From: a virus
Strand: one strand, 5' to 3'
Length of the DNA: 40,745 nt
IMG/VR virus record: IMGVR_UViG_3300032675_001402
Coordinates: 1 to 40,745 of that record
Within the stretch, counting starts at the first letter, position 1. Each line of letters opens with the position of its first letter. The position numbers and the translations under genes were made by a program. Under the pieces are notes generated by a model, which saw only the letters and a list, made by a program, of their open reading frames with translations, was not told the origin of the DNA and ran no database searches. Shown here one piece after another: positions 1 to 7,482 of the stretch.

Positions 1-11
1 ATTTGGTATTG

Positions 12-126
12 ATGACCCCCGAAGAACCCTGCAAACACTTAGAAGTTATTAGGGATTATTATCCAGGATGGCAGTACGACTACTGCCCCAAGTGCGGAGA
101 GCGAACTATGACCCCCGAAGAACCCT
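12..126 (+). repeat. Short in-frame direct repeat, 19 bp (12-30 and 108-126)
   Basis: The bases ATGACCCCCGAAGAACCCT occur at 12-30 and again at 108-126, 96 bases apart and in the same frame. Each copy begins with ATG and encodes MTPEEP. It looks like a small internal duplication of a gene start. Confidence 0.8.
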
Positions 127-389
127 TAAAAACAAAAATGAATGTATTTCCATCTGTCTATTCTCTTGATGTCCCACCGGAATCAGCAGGTAATTCCATA
201 GATGAAGAACTAAGACTAAAACATTCACCACTTGAGCTGAGCCAGGGACAGACTGAGCCTGTTCGTTATTGTCGAGGTTGTGCGGCCCCTGGTGGTTCCC
301 TTAATATCAAATGGCCCTGTGATTTAATTCAGTTCCTAGACTATCAGGAGTCACTAAACTATCTACTTAGGAGTGGAGTATACAAGTGA
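12..389 (+). CDS. Hypothetical zinc-ribbon-like protein at window edge
   Basis: I do not recognise the family. The protein has 125 residues from the ATG at 12. It carries C7 and H9, then C25-x2-C28, then a second pair C87-x2-C90, so two small metal-binding knuckles are plausible. The reading frame is still open at the window start (TTG at 3), so a start upstream of the window cannot be excluded. The first 19 bases of the gene recur in frame at 108-126, so the residues MTPEEP occur twice and an internal start at 108 is possible. The next gene starts at GTG 386, inside the stop region, so the two are translationally coupled. Function unknown. Confidence 0.55.
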   Translation: MTPEEPCKHLEVIRDYYPGWQYDYCPKCGERTMTPEEPLKTKMNVFPSVYSLDVPPESAGNSIDEELRLKHSPLELSQGQTEPVRYCRGCAAPGGSLNIKWPCDLIQFLDYQESLNYLLRSGVYK

Positions 390-616
390 GAAGTCAAGAA
401 GAAATTAACTCAAGAATGATGCTTAATCGCATTGAAGAACTTGTACTCAATACAGTGTATGAACGAATGAGTAGAGCTAACTCAGCAATGAAAGAGGCAG
501 GTGCCGAGAATGATTTCGAACGGGGCTTTAATGAAGGGTTTGACAGTGCCGTTGAACGTTTATGGGAAATCATCCAAGAGCATTTGGACATCATCGACTA
601 TAGGTTGGCAAAGTGA
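386..616 (+). CDS. Hypothetical protein, 76 aa
   Basis: Start is GTG at 386, overlapping the upstream TGA in the GTGA pattern that recurs through this genome. The protein is charged and probably all helical, with no cysteines, no membrane segment and no recognised domain. It ends in the arrangement AAGTGAG that supplies the GTG of the next gene at 613, so the three small genes here look translationally coupled. Function unknown. Confidence 0.6.
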   Translation: MRSQEEINSRMMLNRIEELVLNTVYERMSRANSAMKEAGAENDFERGFNEGFDSAVERLWEIIQEHLDIIDYRLAK

Positions 617-759
617 GAGAATGTAAGCACTGTGGTGAACCCATCGTACGTTATACCAGAAACGGCAACTGGGACATGATCGGGGATGACGATCCCTGGA
701 TGCATTTGAACCCACATGGTCCCCATGAAGCTGAACCCGCCGATGAGGATAACCACTAA
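613..759 (+). CDS. Zinc-ribbon microprotein, 48 aa
   Basis: GTG start overlapping the TGA of the upstream gene; its stop overlaps the ATG at 759 (TAATG). The N-terminus holds C4-x2-C7, and there are later histidines including an HGPH stretch. The C-terminus is acidic. It is one of several small zinc-ribbon-like proteins in the window. No specific function is recognised. Confidence 0.55.
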   Translation: MRECKHCGEPIVRYTRNGNWDMIGDDDPWMHLNPHGPHEAEPADEDNH

Positions 760-1331
760 TGACTGTACTTGCTGCTGCTGTAACCAGACTAGATGGTGTA
801 GTGATTGCTGCTGACTCTCAGATCTCCTGGGACTACAGCAAGAGCGATGAAGGCAGTGGCAAACTATGGGTTGAAAAGGACCGTAGATACATCTTTGGCG
901 GATGTGGAAGCATACGAGCGATGCAGGTAATCCAACATTGGACCGATTGGCCCGAATTTCGTGATTATCACCGAGATGATGTAGAACGTTTTGTCATCAA
1001 AGAGATTGTTCCTGCACTTCGTGATGCACTAAGCGACCACGGTGCACTAGAGAGCTCTAAGAAGATTGAAACCTTTGGTGCCGGACTCATTATGGCCTGG
1101 GACAATCACCTTATAGCCATTGATGAAGACTTTAGTATCACTATTCCCATAAGCAACAGATGGGCCATGGGTTCCGGTGGCAGTGAGGCATTTGGTAGTC
1201 TAGGAGATGAAGGTCCCTGGACCAAGAATGATGTTATCAAGGCTGCCAAGAACGCTACAAAGACGGCAATGGGAGTAGGTGGAGACATCTATTATGTTAC
1301 CAGTAAGAGTTTAGAAATTAAAAAGAGTTGA
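759..1331 (+). CDS. Proteasome-beta/HslV-like Ntn hydrolase
   Basis: A 190-residue protein with the N-terminal-nucleophile fold signature of proteasome beta subunits and HslV. After removal of Met1, Thr2 becomes the N-terminal nucleophile. The segment DGVVIAADS supplies the aspartate equivalent to proteasome Asp17 (D19 here), and K35 lies where Lys33 is expected, both shifted by the same one residue. MGSGG near residue 140 matches the conserved GSG loop. No propeptide is present, as in HslV. The length is close to HslV and shorter than actinobacterial PrcB. It could be a self-assembling peptidase acting on host or phage proteins, or an inactive decoy. No unfoldase partner (HslU or Mpa type) is in the window. 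Fold call is fairly secure; substrate unknown. Confidence 0.75.
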   Translation: MTVLAAAVTRLDGVVIAADSQISWDYSKSDEGSGKLWVEKDRRYIFGGCGSIRAMQVIQHWTDWPEFRDYHRDDVERFVIKEIVPALRDALSDHGALESSKKIETFGAGLIMAWDNHLIAIDEDFSITIPISNRWAMGSGGSEAFGSLGDEGPWTKNDVIKAAKNATKTAMGVGGDIYYVTSKSLEIKKS

Positions 1332-1356
1332 TTTTCTCTTCTAGAGTTATTAACAT
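1328..1356 (+). promoter_or_regulatory. Sigma70-like promoter upstream of 1388
   Basis: TTGATT at 1328-1333, a 17-base spacer, and TAACAT at 1351-1356. The -35 box overlaps the stop codon of the Ntn hydrolase gene. The same TTGATT box occurs in front of other gene blocks of this phage (11110, 18087, 28949 and the - strand repeats), which supports it. Confidence 0.55.
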
Positions 1357-1387
1357 AATTATTAGTAGATTTAGTTAAAGGAAGATT

Positions 1388-2047
1388 ATGGACAAGTTAG
1401 TATCCAATACACATTTACTACGTGAAGTAGTTGAACCCACTTTTGAACGAAGCATTAAACCACCCACACGAACAGAAATTCGTGAACGAAGTGCCACTGA
1501 TGCTGATGCTGGAGTTTTTCTAGATCTAGTAGAGGTACTGGGTACTACAGATATTAGTGAGCCTCACCTACTAGGAGCCACCGAGGTAGATTTTCTAGCT
1601 ACAGAGCTTATTGCCGTACGTAATGCCAAGGATGTTATTGAAGGCCGTGAGAGTGCACTTAAGAAGTATGCTACGGAATCAATCGACATTAAGATTTCCA
1701 TGCAAGGTGAAGACCCCGCTGGTGCTAGTGGATTTCTAGTTAGTGCAGAAAATGGAGTTAAACTCAGTAAGGAAGTAACCGGTGGTAAGCTTACAGTAGA
1801 TGTAGAATTACTCAAGGAGATTCTATCCTTTGAAGAGTTCTCTAGTGTTACCAACCACATCACTGTAGAGCGTATGACTGTATATCCTGATGGTAAGATT
1901 TCCAAGGAATTGGAAGACTTCTATGAACTCAATGAGGATGCCTTAGAAAAGCAACTCAAGTTGGGTAACCTGGGTATGGAACAGATTATTAAAGCAACAA
2001 CTCCAGGAAAGACTCGAACTGCATTCTATGTCCGATCAGCCAAGTGA
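1388..2047 (+). CDS. Hypothetical acidic protein, 219 aa
   Basis: ATG start preceded by AAAGGAAG, a good ribosome binding site, and by the promoter at 1328, so it is the first gene of a transcription unit. The protein is acidic and mixed alpha/beta, with no cysteines, no membrane segment and no motif that I can assign. The following gene overlaps its last 20 bases. Because it is first in a unit leading to regulators and the UV endonuclease, it is probably an abundant early or middle protein, but the function is unknown. Confidence 0.7.
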   Translation: MDKLVSNTHLLREVVEPTFERSIKPPTRTEIRERSATDADAGVFLDLVEVLGTTDISEPHLLGATEVDFLATELIAVRNAKDVIEGRESALKKYATESIDIKISMQGEDPAGASGFLVSAENGVKLSKEVTGGKLTVDVELLKEILSFEEFSSVTNHITVERMTVYPDGKISKELEDFYELNEDALEKQLKLGNLGMEQIIKATTPGKTRTAFYVRSAK

Positions 2048-2375
2048 GAGACAGAAATGGGAACGAGTAGTTCGTAGAGATAACGACCCAGTATTTACTA
2101 TGGGTATGGCAGCAGCCTTCTTTGACCTAACACCACAGTCCTTTCGTAAAAAAGAAGAATTGGGTTATTGGGTTGAAAAGGATGGTAGTCCTATTACTAT
2201 AATAAGGACTCCTGGTGGAGACAGAAGGTTCAGCTTAAACGATATTGCAAAGATTGCTCATGCTCTTAGAAGGCAGAACAAGATGACCGATAGGCAGTTG
2301 AGATTAATTACTTTGAGAGTGGATGCCTTCAAGGAACCAGTCAAGAGACATAGAAAGAAGTATCGTAAGGGATGA
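2028..2375 (+). CDS. MerR-like winged-helix DNA-binding protein
   Basis: A 115-residue basic protein. Residues about 25-75 read as a MerR-type helix-turn-helix: a MGMAAAFFDL helix, a turn into a second helix, a wing with TPGGDRRF, then a helix that starts SLNDI. The motif 'R.PGG.RRF...DI' is the classic MerR/excisionase wing. No effector-binding domain follows, only a basic tail. ATG 2028 overlaps the upstream gene by 20 bases, and the end overlaps the next start as ATGA. Probably a phage regulator; the target site is not identified. Confidence 0.7.
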   Translation: MSDQPSERQKWERVVRRDNDPVFTMGMAAAFFDLTPQSFRKKEELGYWVEKDGSPITIIRTPGGDRRFSLNDIAKIAHALRRQNKMTDRQLRLITLRVDAFKEPVKRHRKKYRKG

Positions 2376-2989
2376 GAATAGCATTTACCGGTAGTCATGG
2401 AACTGGAAAGACCACTGCTGCTAAAATCTTAAGGAGGGTTCTTAATGAAGAGATGGAAGGAACTTCTATTGCTCCTCTTGGAAGTGTTACTCGTAGCGTT
2501 CTCACTTGGGGGCGTAGTGGCTCAGGAGATTCTGGACCGGTACTTTCCCCAGAAGAAAACTCCTTCCAACTAGCCTGTATCTACGAACGTAGAAAGATGA
2601 TGCTGGCCAAAGGAGCCATGAGTGCTGATTATGTTATCAGTGAACGATGGGCTCTAGATGAGACCGCTTATCAACTCTACAAGGCCCGAAAGAATACTCT
2701 AGGTGGAGATGCTACTCATACCCTAAGAGTATGTCAGATGGAAATGAACTGGGAGTTTAATAACTACTGGGACCTTATCTACTTTATCCCTGCTGATGAT
2801 CGTCCGGTGGAGGATGATGGAACTCGTCCGGGTAGTAAGGATTATCAACTAGAGATTGATAATACCGTTAAGGAAACTCTAAAGACCTATAAGAGAAGTC
2901 ACAAGATTAAAACTATGCCTACTGATCTAGAATTATGGGAACCTTACTTTAGGAAGGAAGTCCAGAGTTGGAAAGCCAAGAAAAAGTAG
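2372..2989 (+). CDS. P-loop nucleotide-binding protein, kinase-like
   Basis: Residues 7-15 form a Walker A loop, GSHGTGKTT, at the extreme N-terminus. This is the layout of small P-loop kinases and the NadR/thymidylate-kinase-like AAA_28 group. SERWALDE near residue 90 fits a Walker B/lid region. The length, 205 residues, suits a nucleoside or nucleotide kinase. It follows the MerR-like gene with an ATGA overlap. The phage also makes modified-nucleotide enzymes, so a kinase acting on nucleotides is plausible, but the substrate cannot be read from sequence. Confidence 0.65.
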   Translation: MRIAFTGSHGTGKTTAAKILRRVLNEEMEGTSIAPLGSVTRSVLTWGRSGSGDSGPVLSPEENSFQLACIYERRKMMLAKGAMSADYVISERWALDETAYQLYKARKNTLGGDATHTLRVCQMEMNWEFNNYWDLIYFIPADDRPVEDDGTRPGSKDYQLEIDNTVKETLKTYKRSHKIKTMPTDLELWEPYFRKEVQSWKAKKK

Positions 2990-3372
2990 ACTACAATGCC
3001 AACTTTGATCGTAGTGAGCGTTTAAGAGCTGAATGGATTATCGATAAGGCCAAGAGAGCTGGAGAGAATGTAGTTAGTGCTCTAGTTACTCATATGGTTG
3101 CTAAAACTCTAATCGAGGAACTAACTGGAGAAACTCCAGAACTTGAAAAGAGAGTTCGAGTAGATAAGAGTACCCAACTTCGTGAATGGGCACTTAAGAA
3201 CCTAGGCAAAGAATTTGGAACAACAGAAATTGCTAAAAGTCTTGATTGTAGCTACGATACGGCTATAAAATCAATTAAAGAGAATCCTGATTACTTTGTT
3301 AAGGTTCGTAGAGGTTACTACGGTATCCGAGATGGACTAGCAGAGCGAGAGTCCGCTAAAAAGGATAAGTAA
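2968..3372 (+). CDS. Hypothetical HTH-containing protein, 134 aa
   Basis: No ATG suits this frame. The best start is TTG at 2968, which overlaps the upstream gene by 22 bases. The C-terminal half (about residues 75-115) reads as a helix-turn-helix: 'GTTEIAKSLDCSYDTAIKSI' looks like a scanning helix, a turn at LDCS and a recognition helix. The N-terminal half is helical and charged. Probably a small DNA-binding protein of unknown target. Confidence 0.55.
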   Translation: MESQEKVDYNANFDRSERLRAEWIIDKAKRAGENVVSALVTHMVAKTLIEELTGETPELEKRVRVDKSTQLREWALKNLGKEFGTTEIAKSLDCSYDTAIKSIKENPDYFVKVRRGYYGIRDGLAERESAKKDK

Positions 3373-3672
3373 GTGAATAAAAATAGTAAGATATTCCTAG
3401 CAGTTCCAGGAATAGTAATAGTAGTGGTATTAGCCGTTATCGGACTAATGCATTTAGTACATCCCAGTTGGGTAGGAGAGCAGTCTAGTAACTCTGGTTA
3501 TTTCCAGAAAGCAATAGGACTGATTACCGATGCCCCTCATGCTAGTTCCGAGTTGTTTTACTCTTCTATTGAGAATATTATTATTCTTATGGTAAGTTAT
3601 AACTGGGCTAAGATTCGTATCAAGCAAGAGCACAAGAAAATTGATGATGAGCATGGTATTAGACATGACTAA
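3373..3672 (+). CDS. Small membrane protein, 99 aa
   Basis: GTG start directly after the upstream TAA. One strong membrane segment lies at about residues 7-27 (IFLAVPGIVIVVVLAVIGL) and a second weaker hydrophobic stretch at about 65-78. The C-terminus is charged and rich in lysine and histidine. No family is recognised. It sits just upstream of the UV endonuclease gene, whose start lies within its final codons. Confidence 0.55.
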   Translation: MNKNSKIFLAVPGIVIVVVLAVIGLMHLVHPSWVGEQSSNSGYFQKAIGLITDAPHASSELFYSSIENIIILMVSYNWAKIRIKQEHKKIDDEHGIRHD

Positions 3673-4708
3673 GAAGCGAGTAGGATTTGCCTGTAAGTGG
3701 ATTGACCACGAAGGCCAGATTGATGGTATTGGTAGTAAGGATGAGGCCAAGTCTCTTAATACCCGTAGCCTAACTCTAACCTGGATGCAGAAAAATTTAG
3801 GCCATAAAGCCGATATGAAACTCATTGAGGTTATGGAGCATAATATTAATAGTGTTAAACTATTACTAGAGCGTACTGCTGCTCGTGATGAGATCTATCA
3901 TATGGTTAGATTGGGCAGTGATCTACTTCCTCTGTATAGTATTCCTTACTGGAAAGAAATCTATCACCGTTGGGGCATTCTACAGAAGATTGAAGAAGGC
4001 TTTGGTGAGATTGGCGATTATGCTAGAAAGCATGATATTAGACTTAGTTTCCACCCTGGTGAGTTTACTGTATTAGCTTCCCATAGGGCTGATGTTCGAG
4101 AGCGTAGCCTCCAAGAGATTGAGTACCATGCCGATATGGCCTACTGGATGGGTTACGGTCAAGAGTTCCAAGATCTCAAGATTAATGTTCATATTGCCGG
4201 GCAGTTGGGTTCCTATGGTATTCAGCAAGCACTTCCTTATCTTAGTTCTACAGCCAAGAATTGCTTGACTATTGAGAATGATGAGATGTCTTGGGGTATT
4301 GATGAGAGTCTTAAACTAGAACGTGATCTTGCTCTAGTAATTGATATTCATCACCATTGGGTCAAGACCGGTGAGTATATTCAACCTGATGACCCTCGTA
4401 TGCTTAGGGCAATTGATAGTTGGCGAGGTGTTCGTCCGGTTATCCATTACTCTAGTCCTCGTGAAGAGCATTTCGTTAATCATGATCCCGAAGTGCAACC
4501 TGACTTTATTGAGAGTATAGCTCGTGGTCTGCATAAGCCCAAGCTTAGAGGACATAGTGACTTCTACTGGAATAATGCTAGCAATCGTTGGGCCTGGAGT
4601 TTCCATGATGACTTTGATATTATGTGTGAGAGTAAGGCCAAGAATCTTTCTCAGCAAAAGCTTGTAGAACAGATGCAAAACAACTATAATTTAGAGCTAT
4701 CCAACTAA
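3665..4708 (+). CDS. uvsE: UV DNA damage endonuclease, UvdE/UvsE family
   Basis: A TIM-barrel metal-dependent endonuclease that nicks DNA 5' of UV photoproducts. The start MTKKRVGFACKW is typical of the family, so I choose ATG 3665; in-frame ATGs from 3641 would add eight residues. Expected metal-ligand regions appear in order: SFHPGEF, HIAGQLGS, IENDE, DIHHHW, HYSSPR and HSDFYW. The length of 347 residues fits bacterial and fungal UVDE cores. It sits directly before the modification cluster. UVDE enzymes recognise distorted DNA broadly, so besides repair of virion DNA it could act on host or on modified DNA. Family call secure, role inferred. Confidence 0.85.
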   Translation: MTKKRVGFACKWIDHEGQIDGIGSKDEAKSLNTRSLTLTWMQKNLGHKADMKLIEVMEHNINSVKLLLERTAARDEIYHMVRLGSDLLPLYSIPYWKEIYHRWGILQKIEEGFGEIGDYARKHDIRLSFHPGEFTVLASHRADVRERSLQEIEYHADMAYWMGYGQEFQDLKINVHIAGQLGSYGIQQALPYLSSTAKNCLTIENDEMSWGIDESLKLERDLALVIDIHHHWVKTGEYIQPDDPRMLRAIDSWRGVRPVIHYSSPREEHFVNHDPEVQPDFIESIARGLHKPKLRGHSDFYWNNASNRWAWSFHDDFDIMCESKAKNLSQQKLVEQMQNNYNLELSN

Positions 4709-4716
4709 GGAGAATT

Positions 4717-5646
4717 ATGTCCTATAACCACTTTACCTACGGTGCAGAACTTGAATGGGCTGATATTGATATCAGAAATAAAGTTCCAGTGGAGTTGGGT
4801 AAGTTTGATGGTAAGGACGCTACTCTAGTTAACTCAGATGGTCATGCCAATGATCCCAGTGGTAAGACTTGGAGTTTTGGTGGAGAGATCAATACTGCTC
4901 CTAGTGACTCCATTGATCGTCAAGTAGAGATCTTTAAGGAACTAAAAGAACTTTATAACCCTACTATTAACCACCGTTGTAGTATTCACATTCATATTGG
5001 AGTAGAGGGTCTTAAAGATGACCTGGATGCCTTAAAGCAACTCTTTATCTATACCCAGGCCAATCAAGATGACGTTTACGCTATGATTCCACTACACGAA
5101 CCTACAGCAGAAGAGTATCCAGTCAAAGAAGATTTTAAACTGGCCAAGTGGTATAAGAATCAAAGAACCTATTGGAGCAAGGCCAAAGTTCCACCAAATC
5201 GTGTAATTGATATTCTTAATTCTACAGACCCCAAGAACTTTTATGATTGCCACTTTATGTGGAATGAAAAGCTCAACCGTAGACTTTACCACATTGGAAT
5301 TGTTAGAGCTGGTATTAATGTTCGAGCACTTTTCAAGTATGGAACCGTAGAGTTTAGAATCTTCCCCGGTACTACAGACCCCGAACAGTTTAGAGATATG
5401 TTTGAGTTCGCTCATATATATACCTATGCCGCTCTAAATGATCACTCGATTACAGTCAAGGATATTCTTTCTAGTGGTGAATGGAACTTCCCAGAGTGGA
5501 GCCCATTTAGTTGTGAACTTGAAAGAGGATTTAAGGCCACTAAGATCAAGTATATGGACTATCCAGACCCTAATGCAGCAGCCAAGCGTAAGAAAGCTGA
5601 AGCAGCTGAAAAGAAAAGACTTGAACAAGAGTCTGAGAACAACTAA
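4717..5646 (+). CDS. Amidoligase-family enzyme (COOH-NH2 ligase)
   Basis: Putative amidoligase of the glutamine-synthetase-like fold group. The start GAELEW resembles the metal- and nucleotide-binding G-x-E-x-E strand. SIHIHIG near residue 90 and VEFRIFPGTTDP near residue 210 are the other two hallmarks. Such enzymes use ATP to join a carboxylate to an amine. A strong AAGGAG precedes the ATG. The C-terminus is a lysine- and alanine-rich charged tail. It lies just upstream of the dpdA-like gene, so it may conjugate the modified base or its amine, or an amino acid, but this is inference. A role in peptide or cell-wall chemistry is the alternative. Confidence 0.75.
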   Translation: MSYNHFTYGAELEWADIDIRNKVPVELGKFDGKDATLVNSDGHANDPSGKTWSFGGEINTAPSDSIDRQVEIFKELKELYNPTINHRCSIHIHIGVEGLKDDLDALKQLFIYTQANQDDVYAMIPLHEPTAEEYPVKEDFKLAKWYKNQRTYWSKAKVPPNRVIDILNSTDPKNFYDCHFMWNEKLNRRLYHIGIVRAGINVRALFKYGTVEFRIFPGTTDPEQFRDMFEFAHIYTYAALNDHSITVKDILSSGEWNFPEWSPFSCELERGFKATKIKYMDYPDPNAAAKRKKAEAAEKKRLEQESENN

Positions 5647-5675
5647 CATATAATTAATACTAGTAAGGAAAGAAA

Positions 5676-6539
5676 ATGGATTTATATCTAGGTAGTCCTC
5701 ATCGTTATATTAAGCGTGTAGGTCTAGGATATGCACTCTCTCATGAGATGCAGAGTAAAACTACTCTCGAGATCTATAGGAGTCTTAATAAACTAATTCT
5801 CGATAATGGAGCAGATGAACTAGGAGAGGGTCAAGGTGGTGCTCGTTTGGCCTACCTTGCTGGAGTTCTTAATCCCAATTGGATTATTCTTCCAGATGTT
5901 CTTCATAAGGACAAGAAGACTCGTAAGCGTGGAGTAGATTTCTATAACCAGATGAAGGATTCTGGTTACCAGGGTAAGTTTATGAGTGTTATTCAGGCCA
6001 AGACCTTGGAGAAGGGTCTAGCTAGTTATGCTTTCTGGGATGAAAGTGGAATGGTAGATCGTATTGGTGTTACCTATGATACCATGATCTCTACTGCTAC
6101 TAGTGAATTACTACCCAGTTGGGGTAAGCGTTTGGGATTCTTAGAGTACCTTGCTAGTAGTTCAACCTTTACTGATGGTAATGGAACTGGAGTTCATATG
6201 TTGGGGACTCTAGAAGTAGAAGAACCCTATACCCTATTCCGTAATCCACAGTTCGAGCAGGTATTAGGTCTAGTGCAGAGTCATGATACTACAGCACCCT
6301 ATGCTTGTGATACTAAGTTTATTGTAGAAAAGAATGGTATTCGATTTGGTAGAGACAAGGACTGGCCTCGTTTGGACTTTGATGCTACTTTCTCCTATGA
6401 ACGAGAAGATATTATGCACTATAATGTTGCCTGCTACCTAACTGCTTGTAAGGTTCCATACGAAAAGTGGACTCAGTACCTTAGTCCTGCTAATGCTAGT
6501 TACTTCTATGAGAACCAAGGCCTAAGTGAGCACTTCTAA
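5676..6539 (+). CDS. dpdA: DpdA-like DNA 7-deazaguanine transglycosylase
   Basis: A Tgt-fold protein of 287 residues resembling phage DpdA, which swaps guanine in DNA for a 7-deazaguanine base. Visible features: LDNGADELG (D43), ILPDVL (D74), MSVIQAKT, RIGVTYD, HMLGTLEVEE and SHDTTAPYA (D204), which together follow the order seen in phage DpdA and tRNA-guanine transglycosylases. The zinc-binding cysteine cluster of bacterial Tgt is not apparent. A good AAGGAA site precedes the ATG, and a TATAAT box lies upstream at 5649. FolE, QueD and QueE, which make the base precursor, are encoded 5-7 kb downstream. The call rests on these motifs and on context. Confidence 0.82.
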   Translation: MDLYLGSPHRYIKRVGLGYALSHEMQSKTTLEIYRSLNKLILDNGADELGEGQGGARLAYLAGVLNPNWIILPDVLHKDKKTRKRGVDFYNQMKDSGYQGKFMSVIQAKTLEKGLASYAFWDESGMVDRIGVTYDTMISTATSELLPSWGKRLGFLEYLASSSTFTDGNGTGVHMLGTLEVEEPYTLFRNPQFEQVLGLVQSHDTTAPYACDTKFIVEKNGIRFGRDKDWPRLDFDATFSYEREDIMHYNVACYLTACKVPYEKWTQYLSPANASYFYENQGLSEHF

Positions 6540-7482
6540 AAAGACCTTACTACTATTTGATGGTCACAACGTTTTCATCCGCGCCTACAGTGGCCTAATG
6601 AAGCAAGATCTAAGGAACAAAGATGGTCAAGGGACCTGGGGAGTATATGGAACTCTCAATACCCTGGCCAGTATGATTCGTAGGTATGAACCCACTCATG
6701 TACTAATTGCTTTCGATAAGGGTAGAAGTAGTAAGAGACTGGCTATTGACCCCGAGTATAAGGCAAATAGAGTCCGTAGTAAAGAAAAGAAGGCAGCCTT
6801 AAAGGACCCAGTAGAGGACTTTAGGCCACAACTAGACCTAGTATTTCAATTCTGTCTCAAGATTGGTATTCCCTACTTAAGATTAGAGAATGTAGAGGCA
6901 GATGATATTATTGCTAAAGCAGCAATTGAATTTGGTGAAGTTTTCGACCAAGTGGTAATTGTTAGTGCCGACCATGATATTCATCAACTTATTCGAGAGA
7001 ATGTTATTGTAGTAAAGCCTTCTCTAAGTCAGAGTAGAGATGTTAAAGAAGAAGTCTTCAATACTCAATCAGTAATAGACCAGTGGAAAGTGGAACCCAT
7101 TAGACTTCCAGAGATCTGGGCCATTATGGGTGATAAAGGAGATAATGTTCCTGGAGTTCCTGGATTAGGACCAGTTAAGGCCACTAAACTAATTGAGGAA
7201 CATGGAGACCTAGAATCTGTTATTAGTAACAATGAAAAGGTCAAGGAACATGAAGAAATAGTTCGTAGGGCATTTAAGTTGATTCAGTTGGATGGAAAGG
7301 ATAATATTCCATTCCCACCTCTTGGTAATCTACAGTTTAATCCAGTAACACCCACTACTCCAGTTCATGGAGATAGGTTACTTAAGTTGCTAGATCACTT
7401 TGAACTTAATAGTATTAAAGAACGATGGTTAAATGGAACTCTCTGGAGAGAGCATTCCTTAGGAAGAAAGTTAGGCAAGTAA
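6526..7482 (+). CDS. 5'-3' exonuclease / flap endonuclease
   Basis: Resembles the 5'-nuclease domain of DNA polymerase I and phage RNase H/FEN proteins. LFDGHNVFIRAY near residue 10, IAFDKGRSSKR near residue 63, VEADDIIA near 120, SADHDIHQL near 145 and IMGDKGDNVPGVPGLG near 200 are the acidic metal sites and helix-hairpin-helix of the family. GTG 6526 overlaps the dpdA end by 14 bases. It is a stand-alone domain, with no polymerase fused. It probably removes primers during replication by the DnaE encoded downstream. Its position between dpdA and luxE-like genes puts it in the modification operon. Confidence 0.88.
   Translation: MSTSKKTLLLFDGHNVFIRAYSGLMKQDLRNKDGQGTWGVYGTLNTLASMIRRYEPTHVLIAFDKGRSSKRLAIDPEYKANRVRSKEKKAALKDPVEDFRPQLDLVFQFCLKIGIPYLRLENVEADDIIAKAAIEFGEVFDQVVIVSADHDIHQLIRENVIVVKPSLSQSRDVKEEVFNTQSVIDQWKVEPIRLPEIWAIMGDKGDNVPGVPGLGPVKATKLIEEHGDLESVISNNEKVKEHEEIVRRAFKLIQLDGKDNIPFPPLGNLQFNPVTPTTPVHGDRLLKLLDHFELNSIKERWLNGTLWREHSLGRKLGK

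Noticed and set aside
3641-3664. Earlier in-frame ATGs of the UV endonuclease gene
   Set aside because: The conserved family start MTKKRVGF begins at 3665, and the upstream residues lie within the preceding gene without a good ribosome site.
5438-5653. A 71-codon + strand reading frame inside the amidoligase gene
   Set aside because: It is a shadow in another frame of a well-supported gene with its own motifs and ribosome site.
7425-7481. Longer LuxE-like protein from ATG 7425
   Set aside because: It would lie deep in the exonuclease gene. ATG 7482 overlaps the stop as TAATG, the pattern used throughout.
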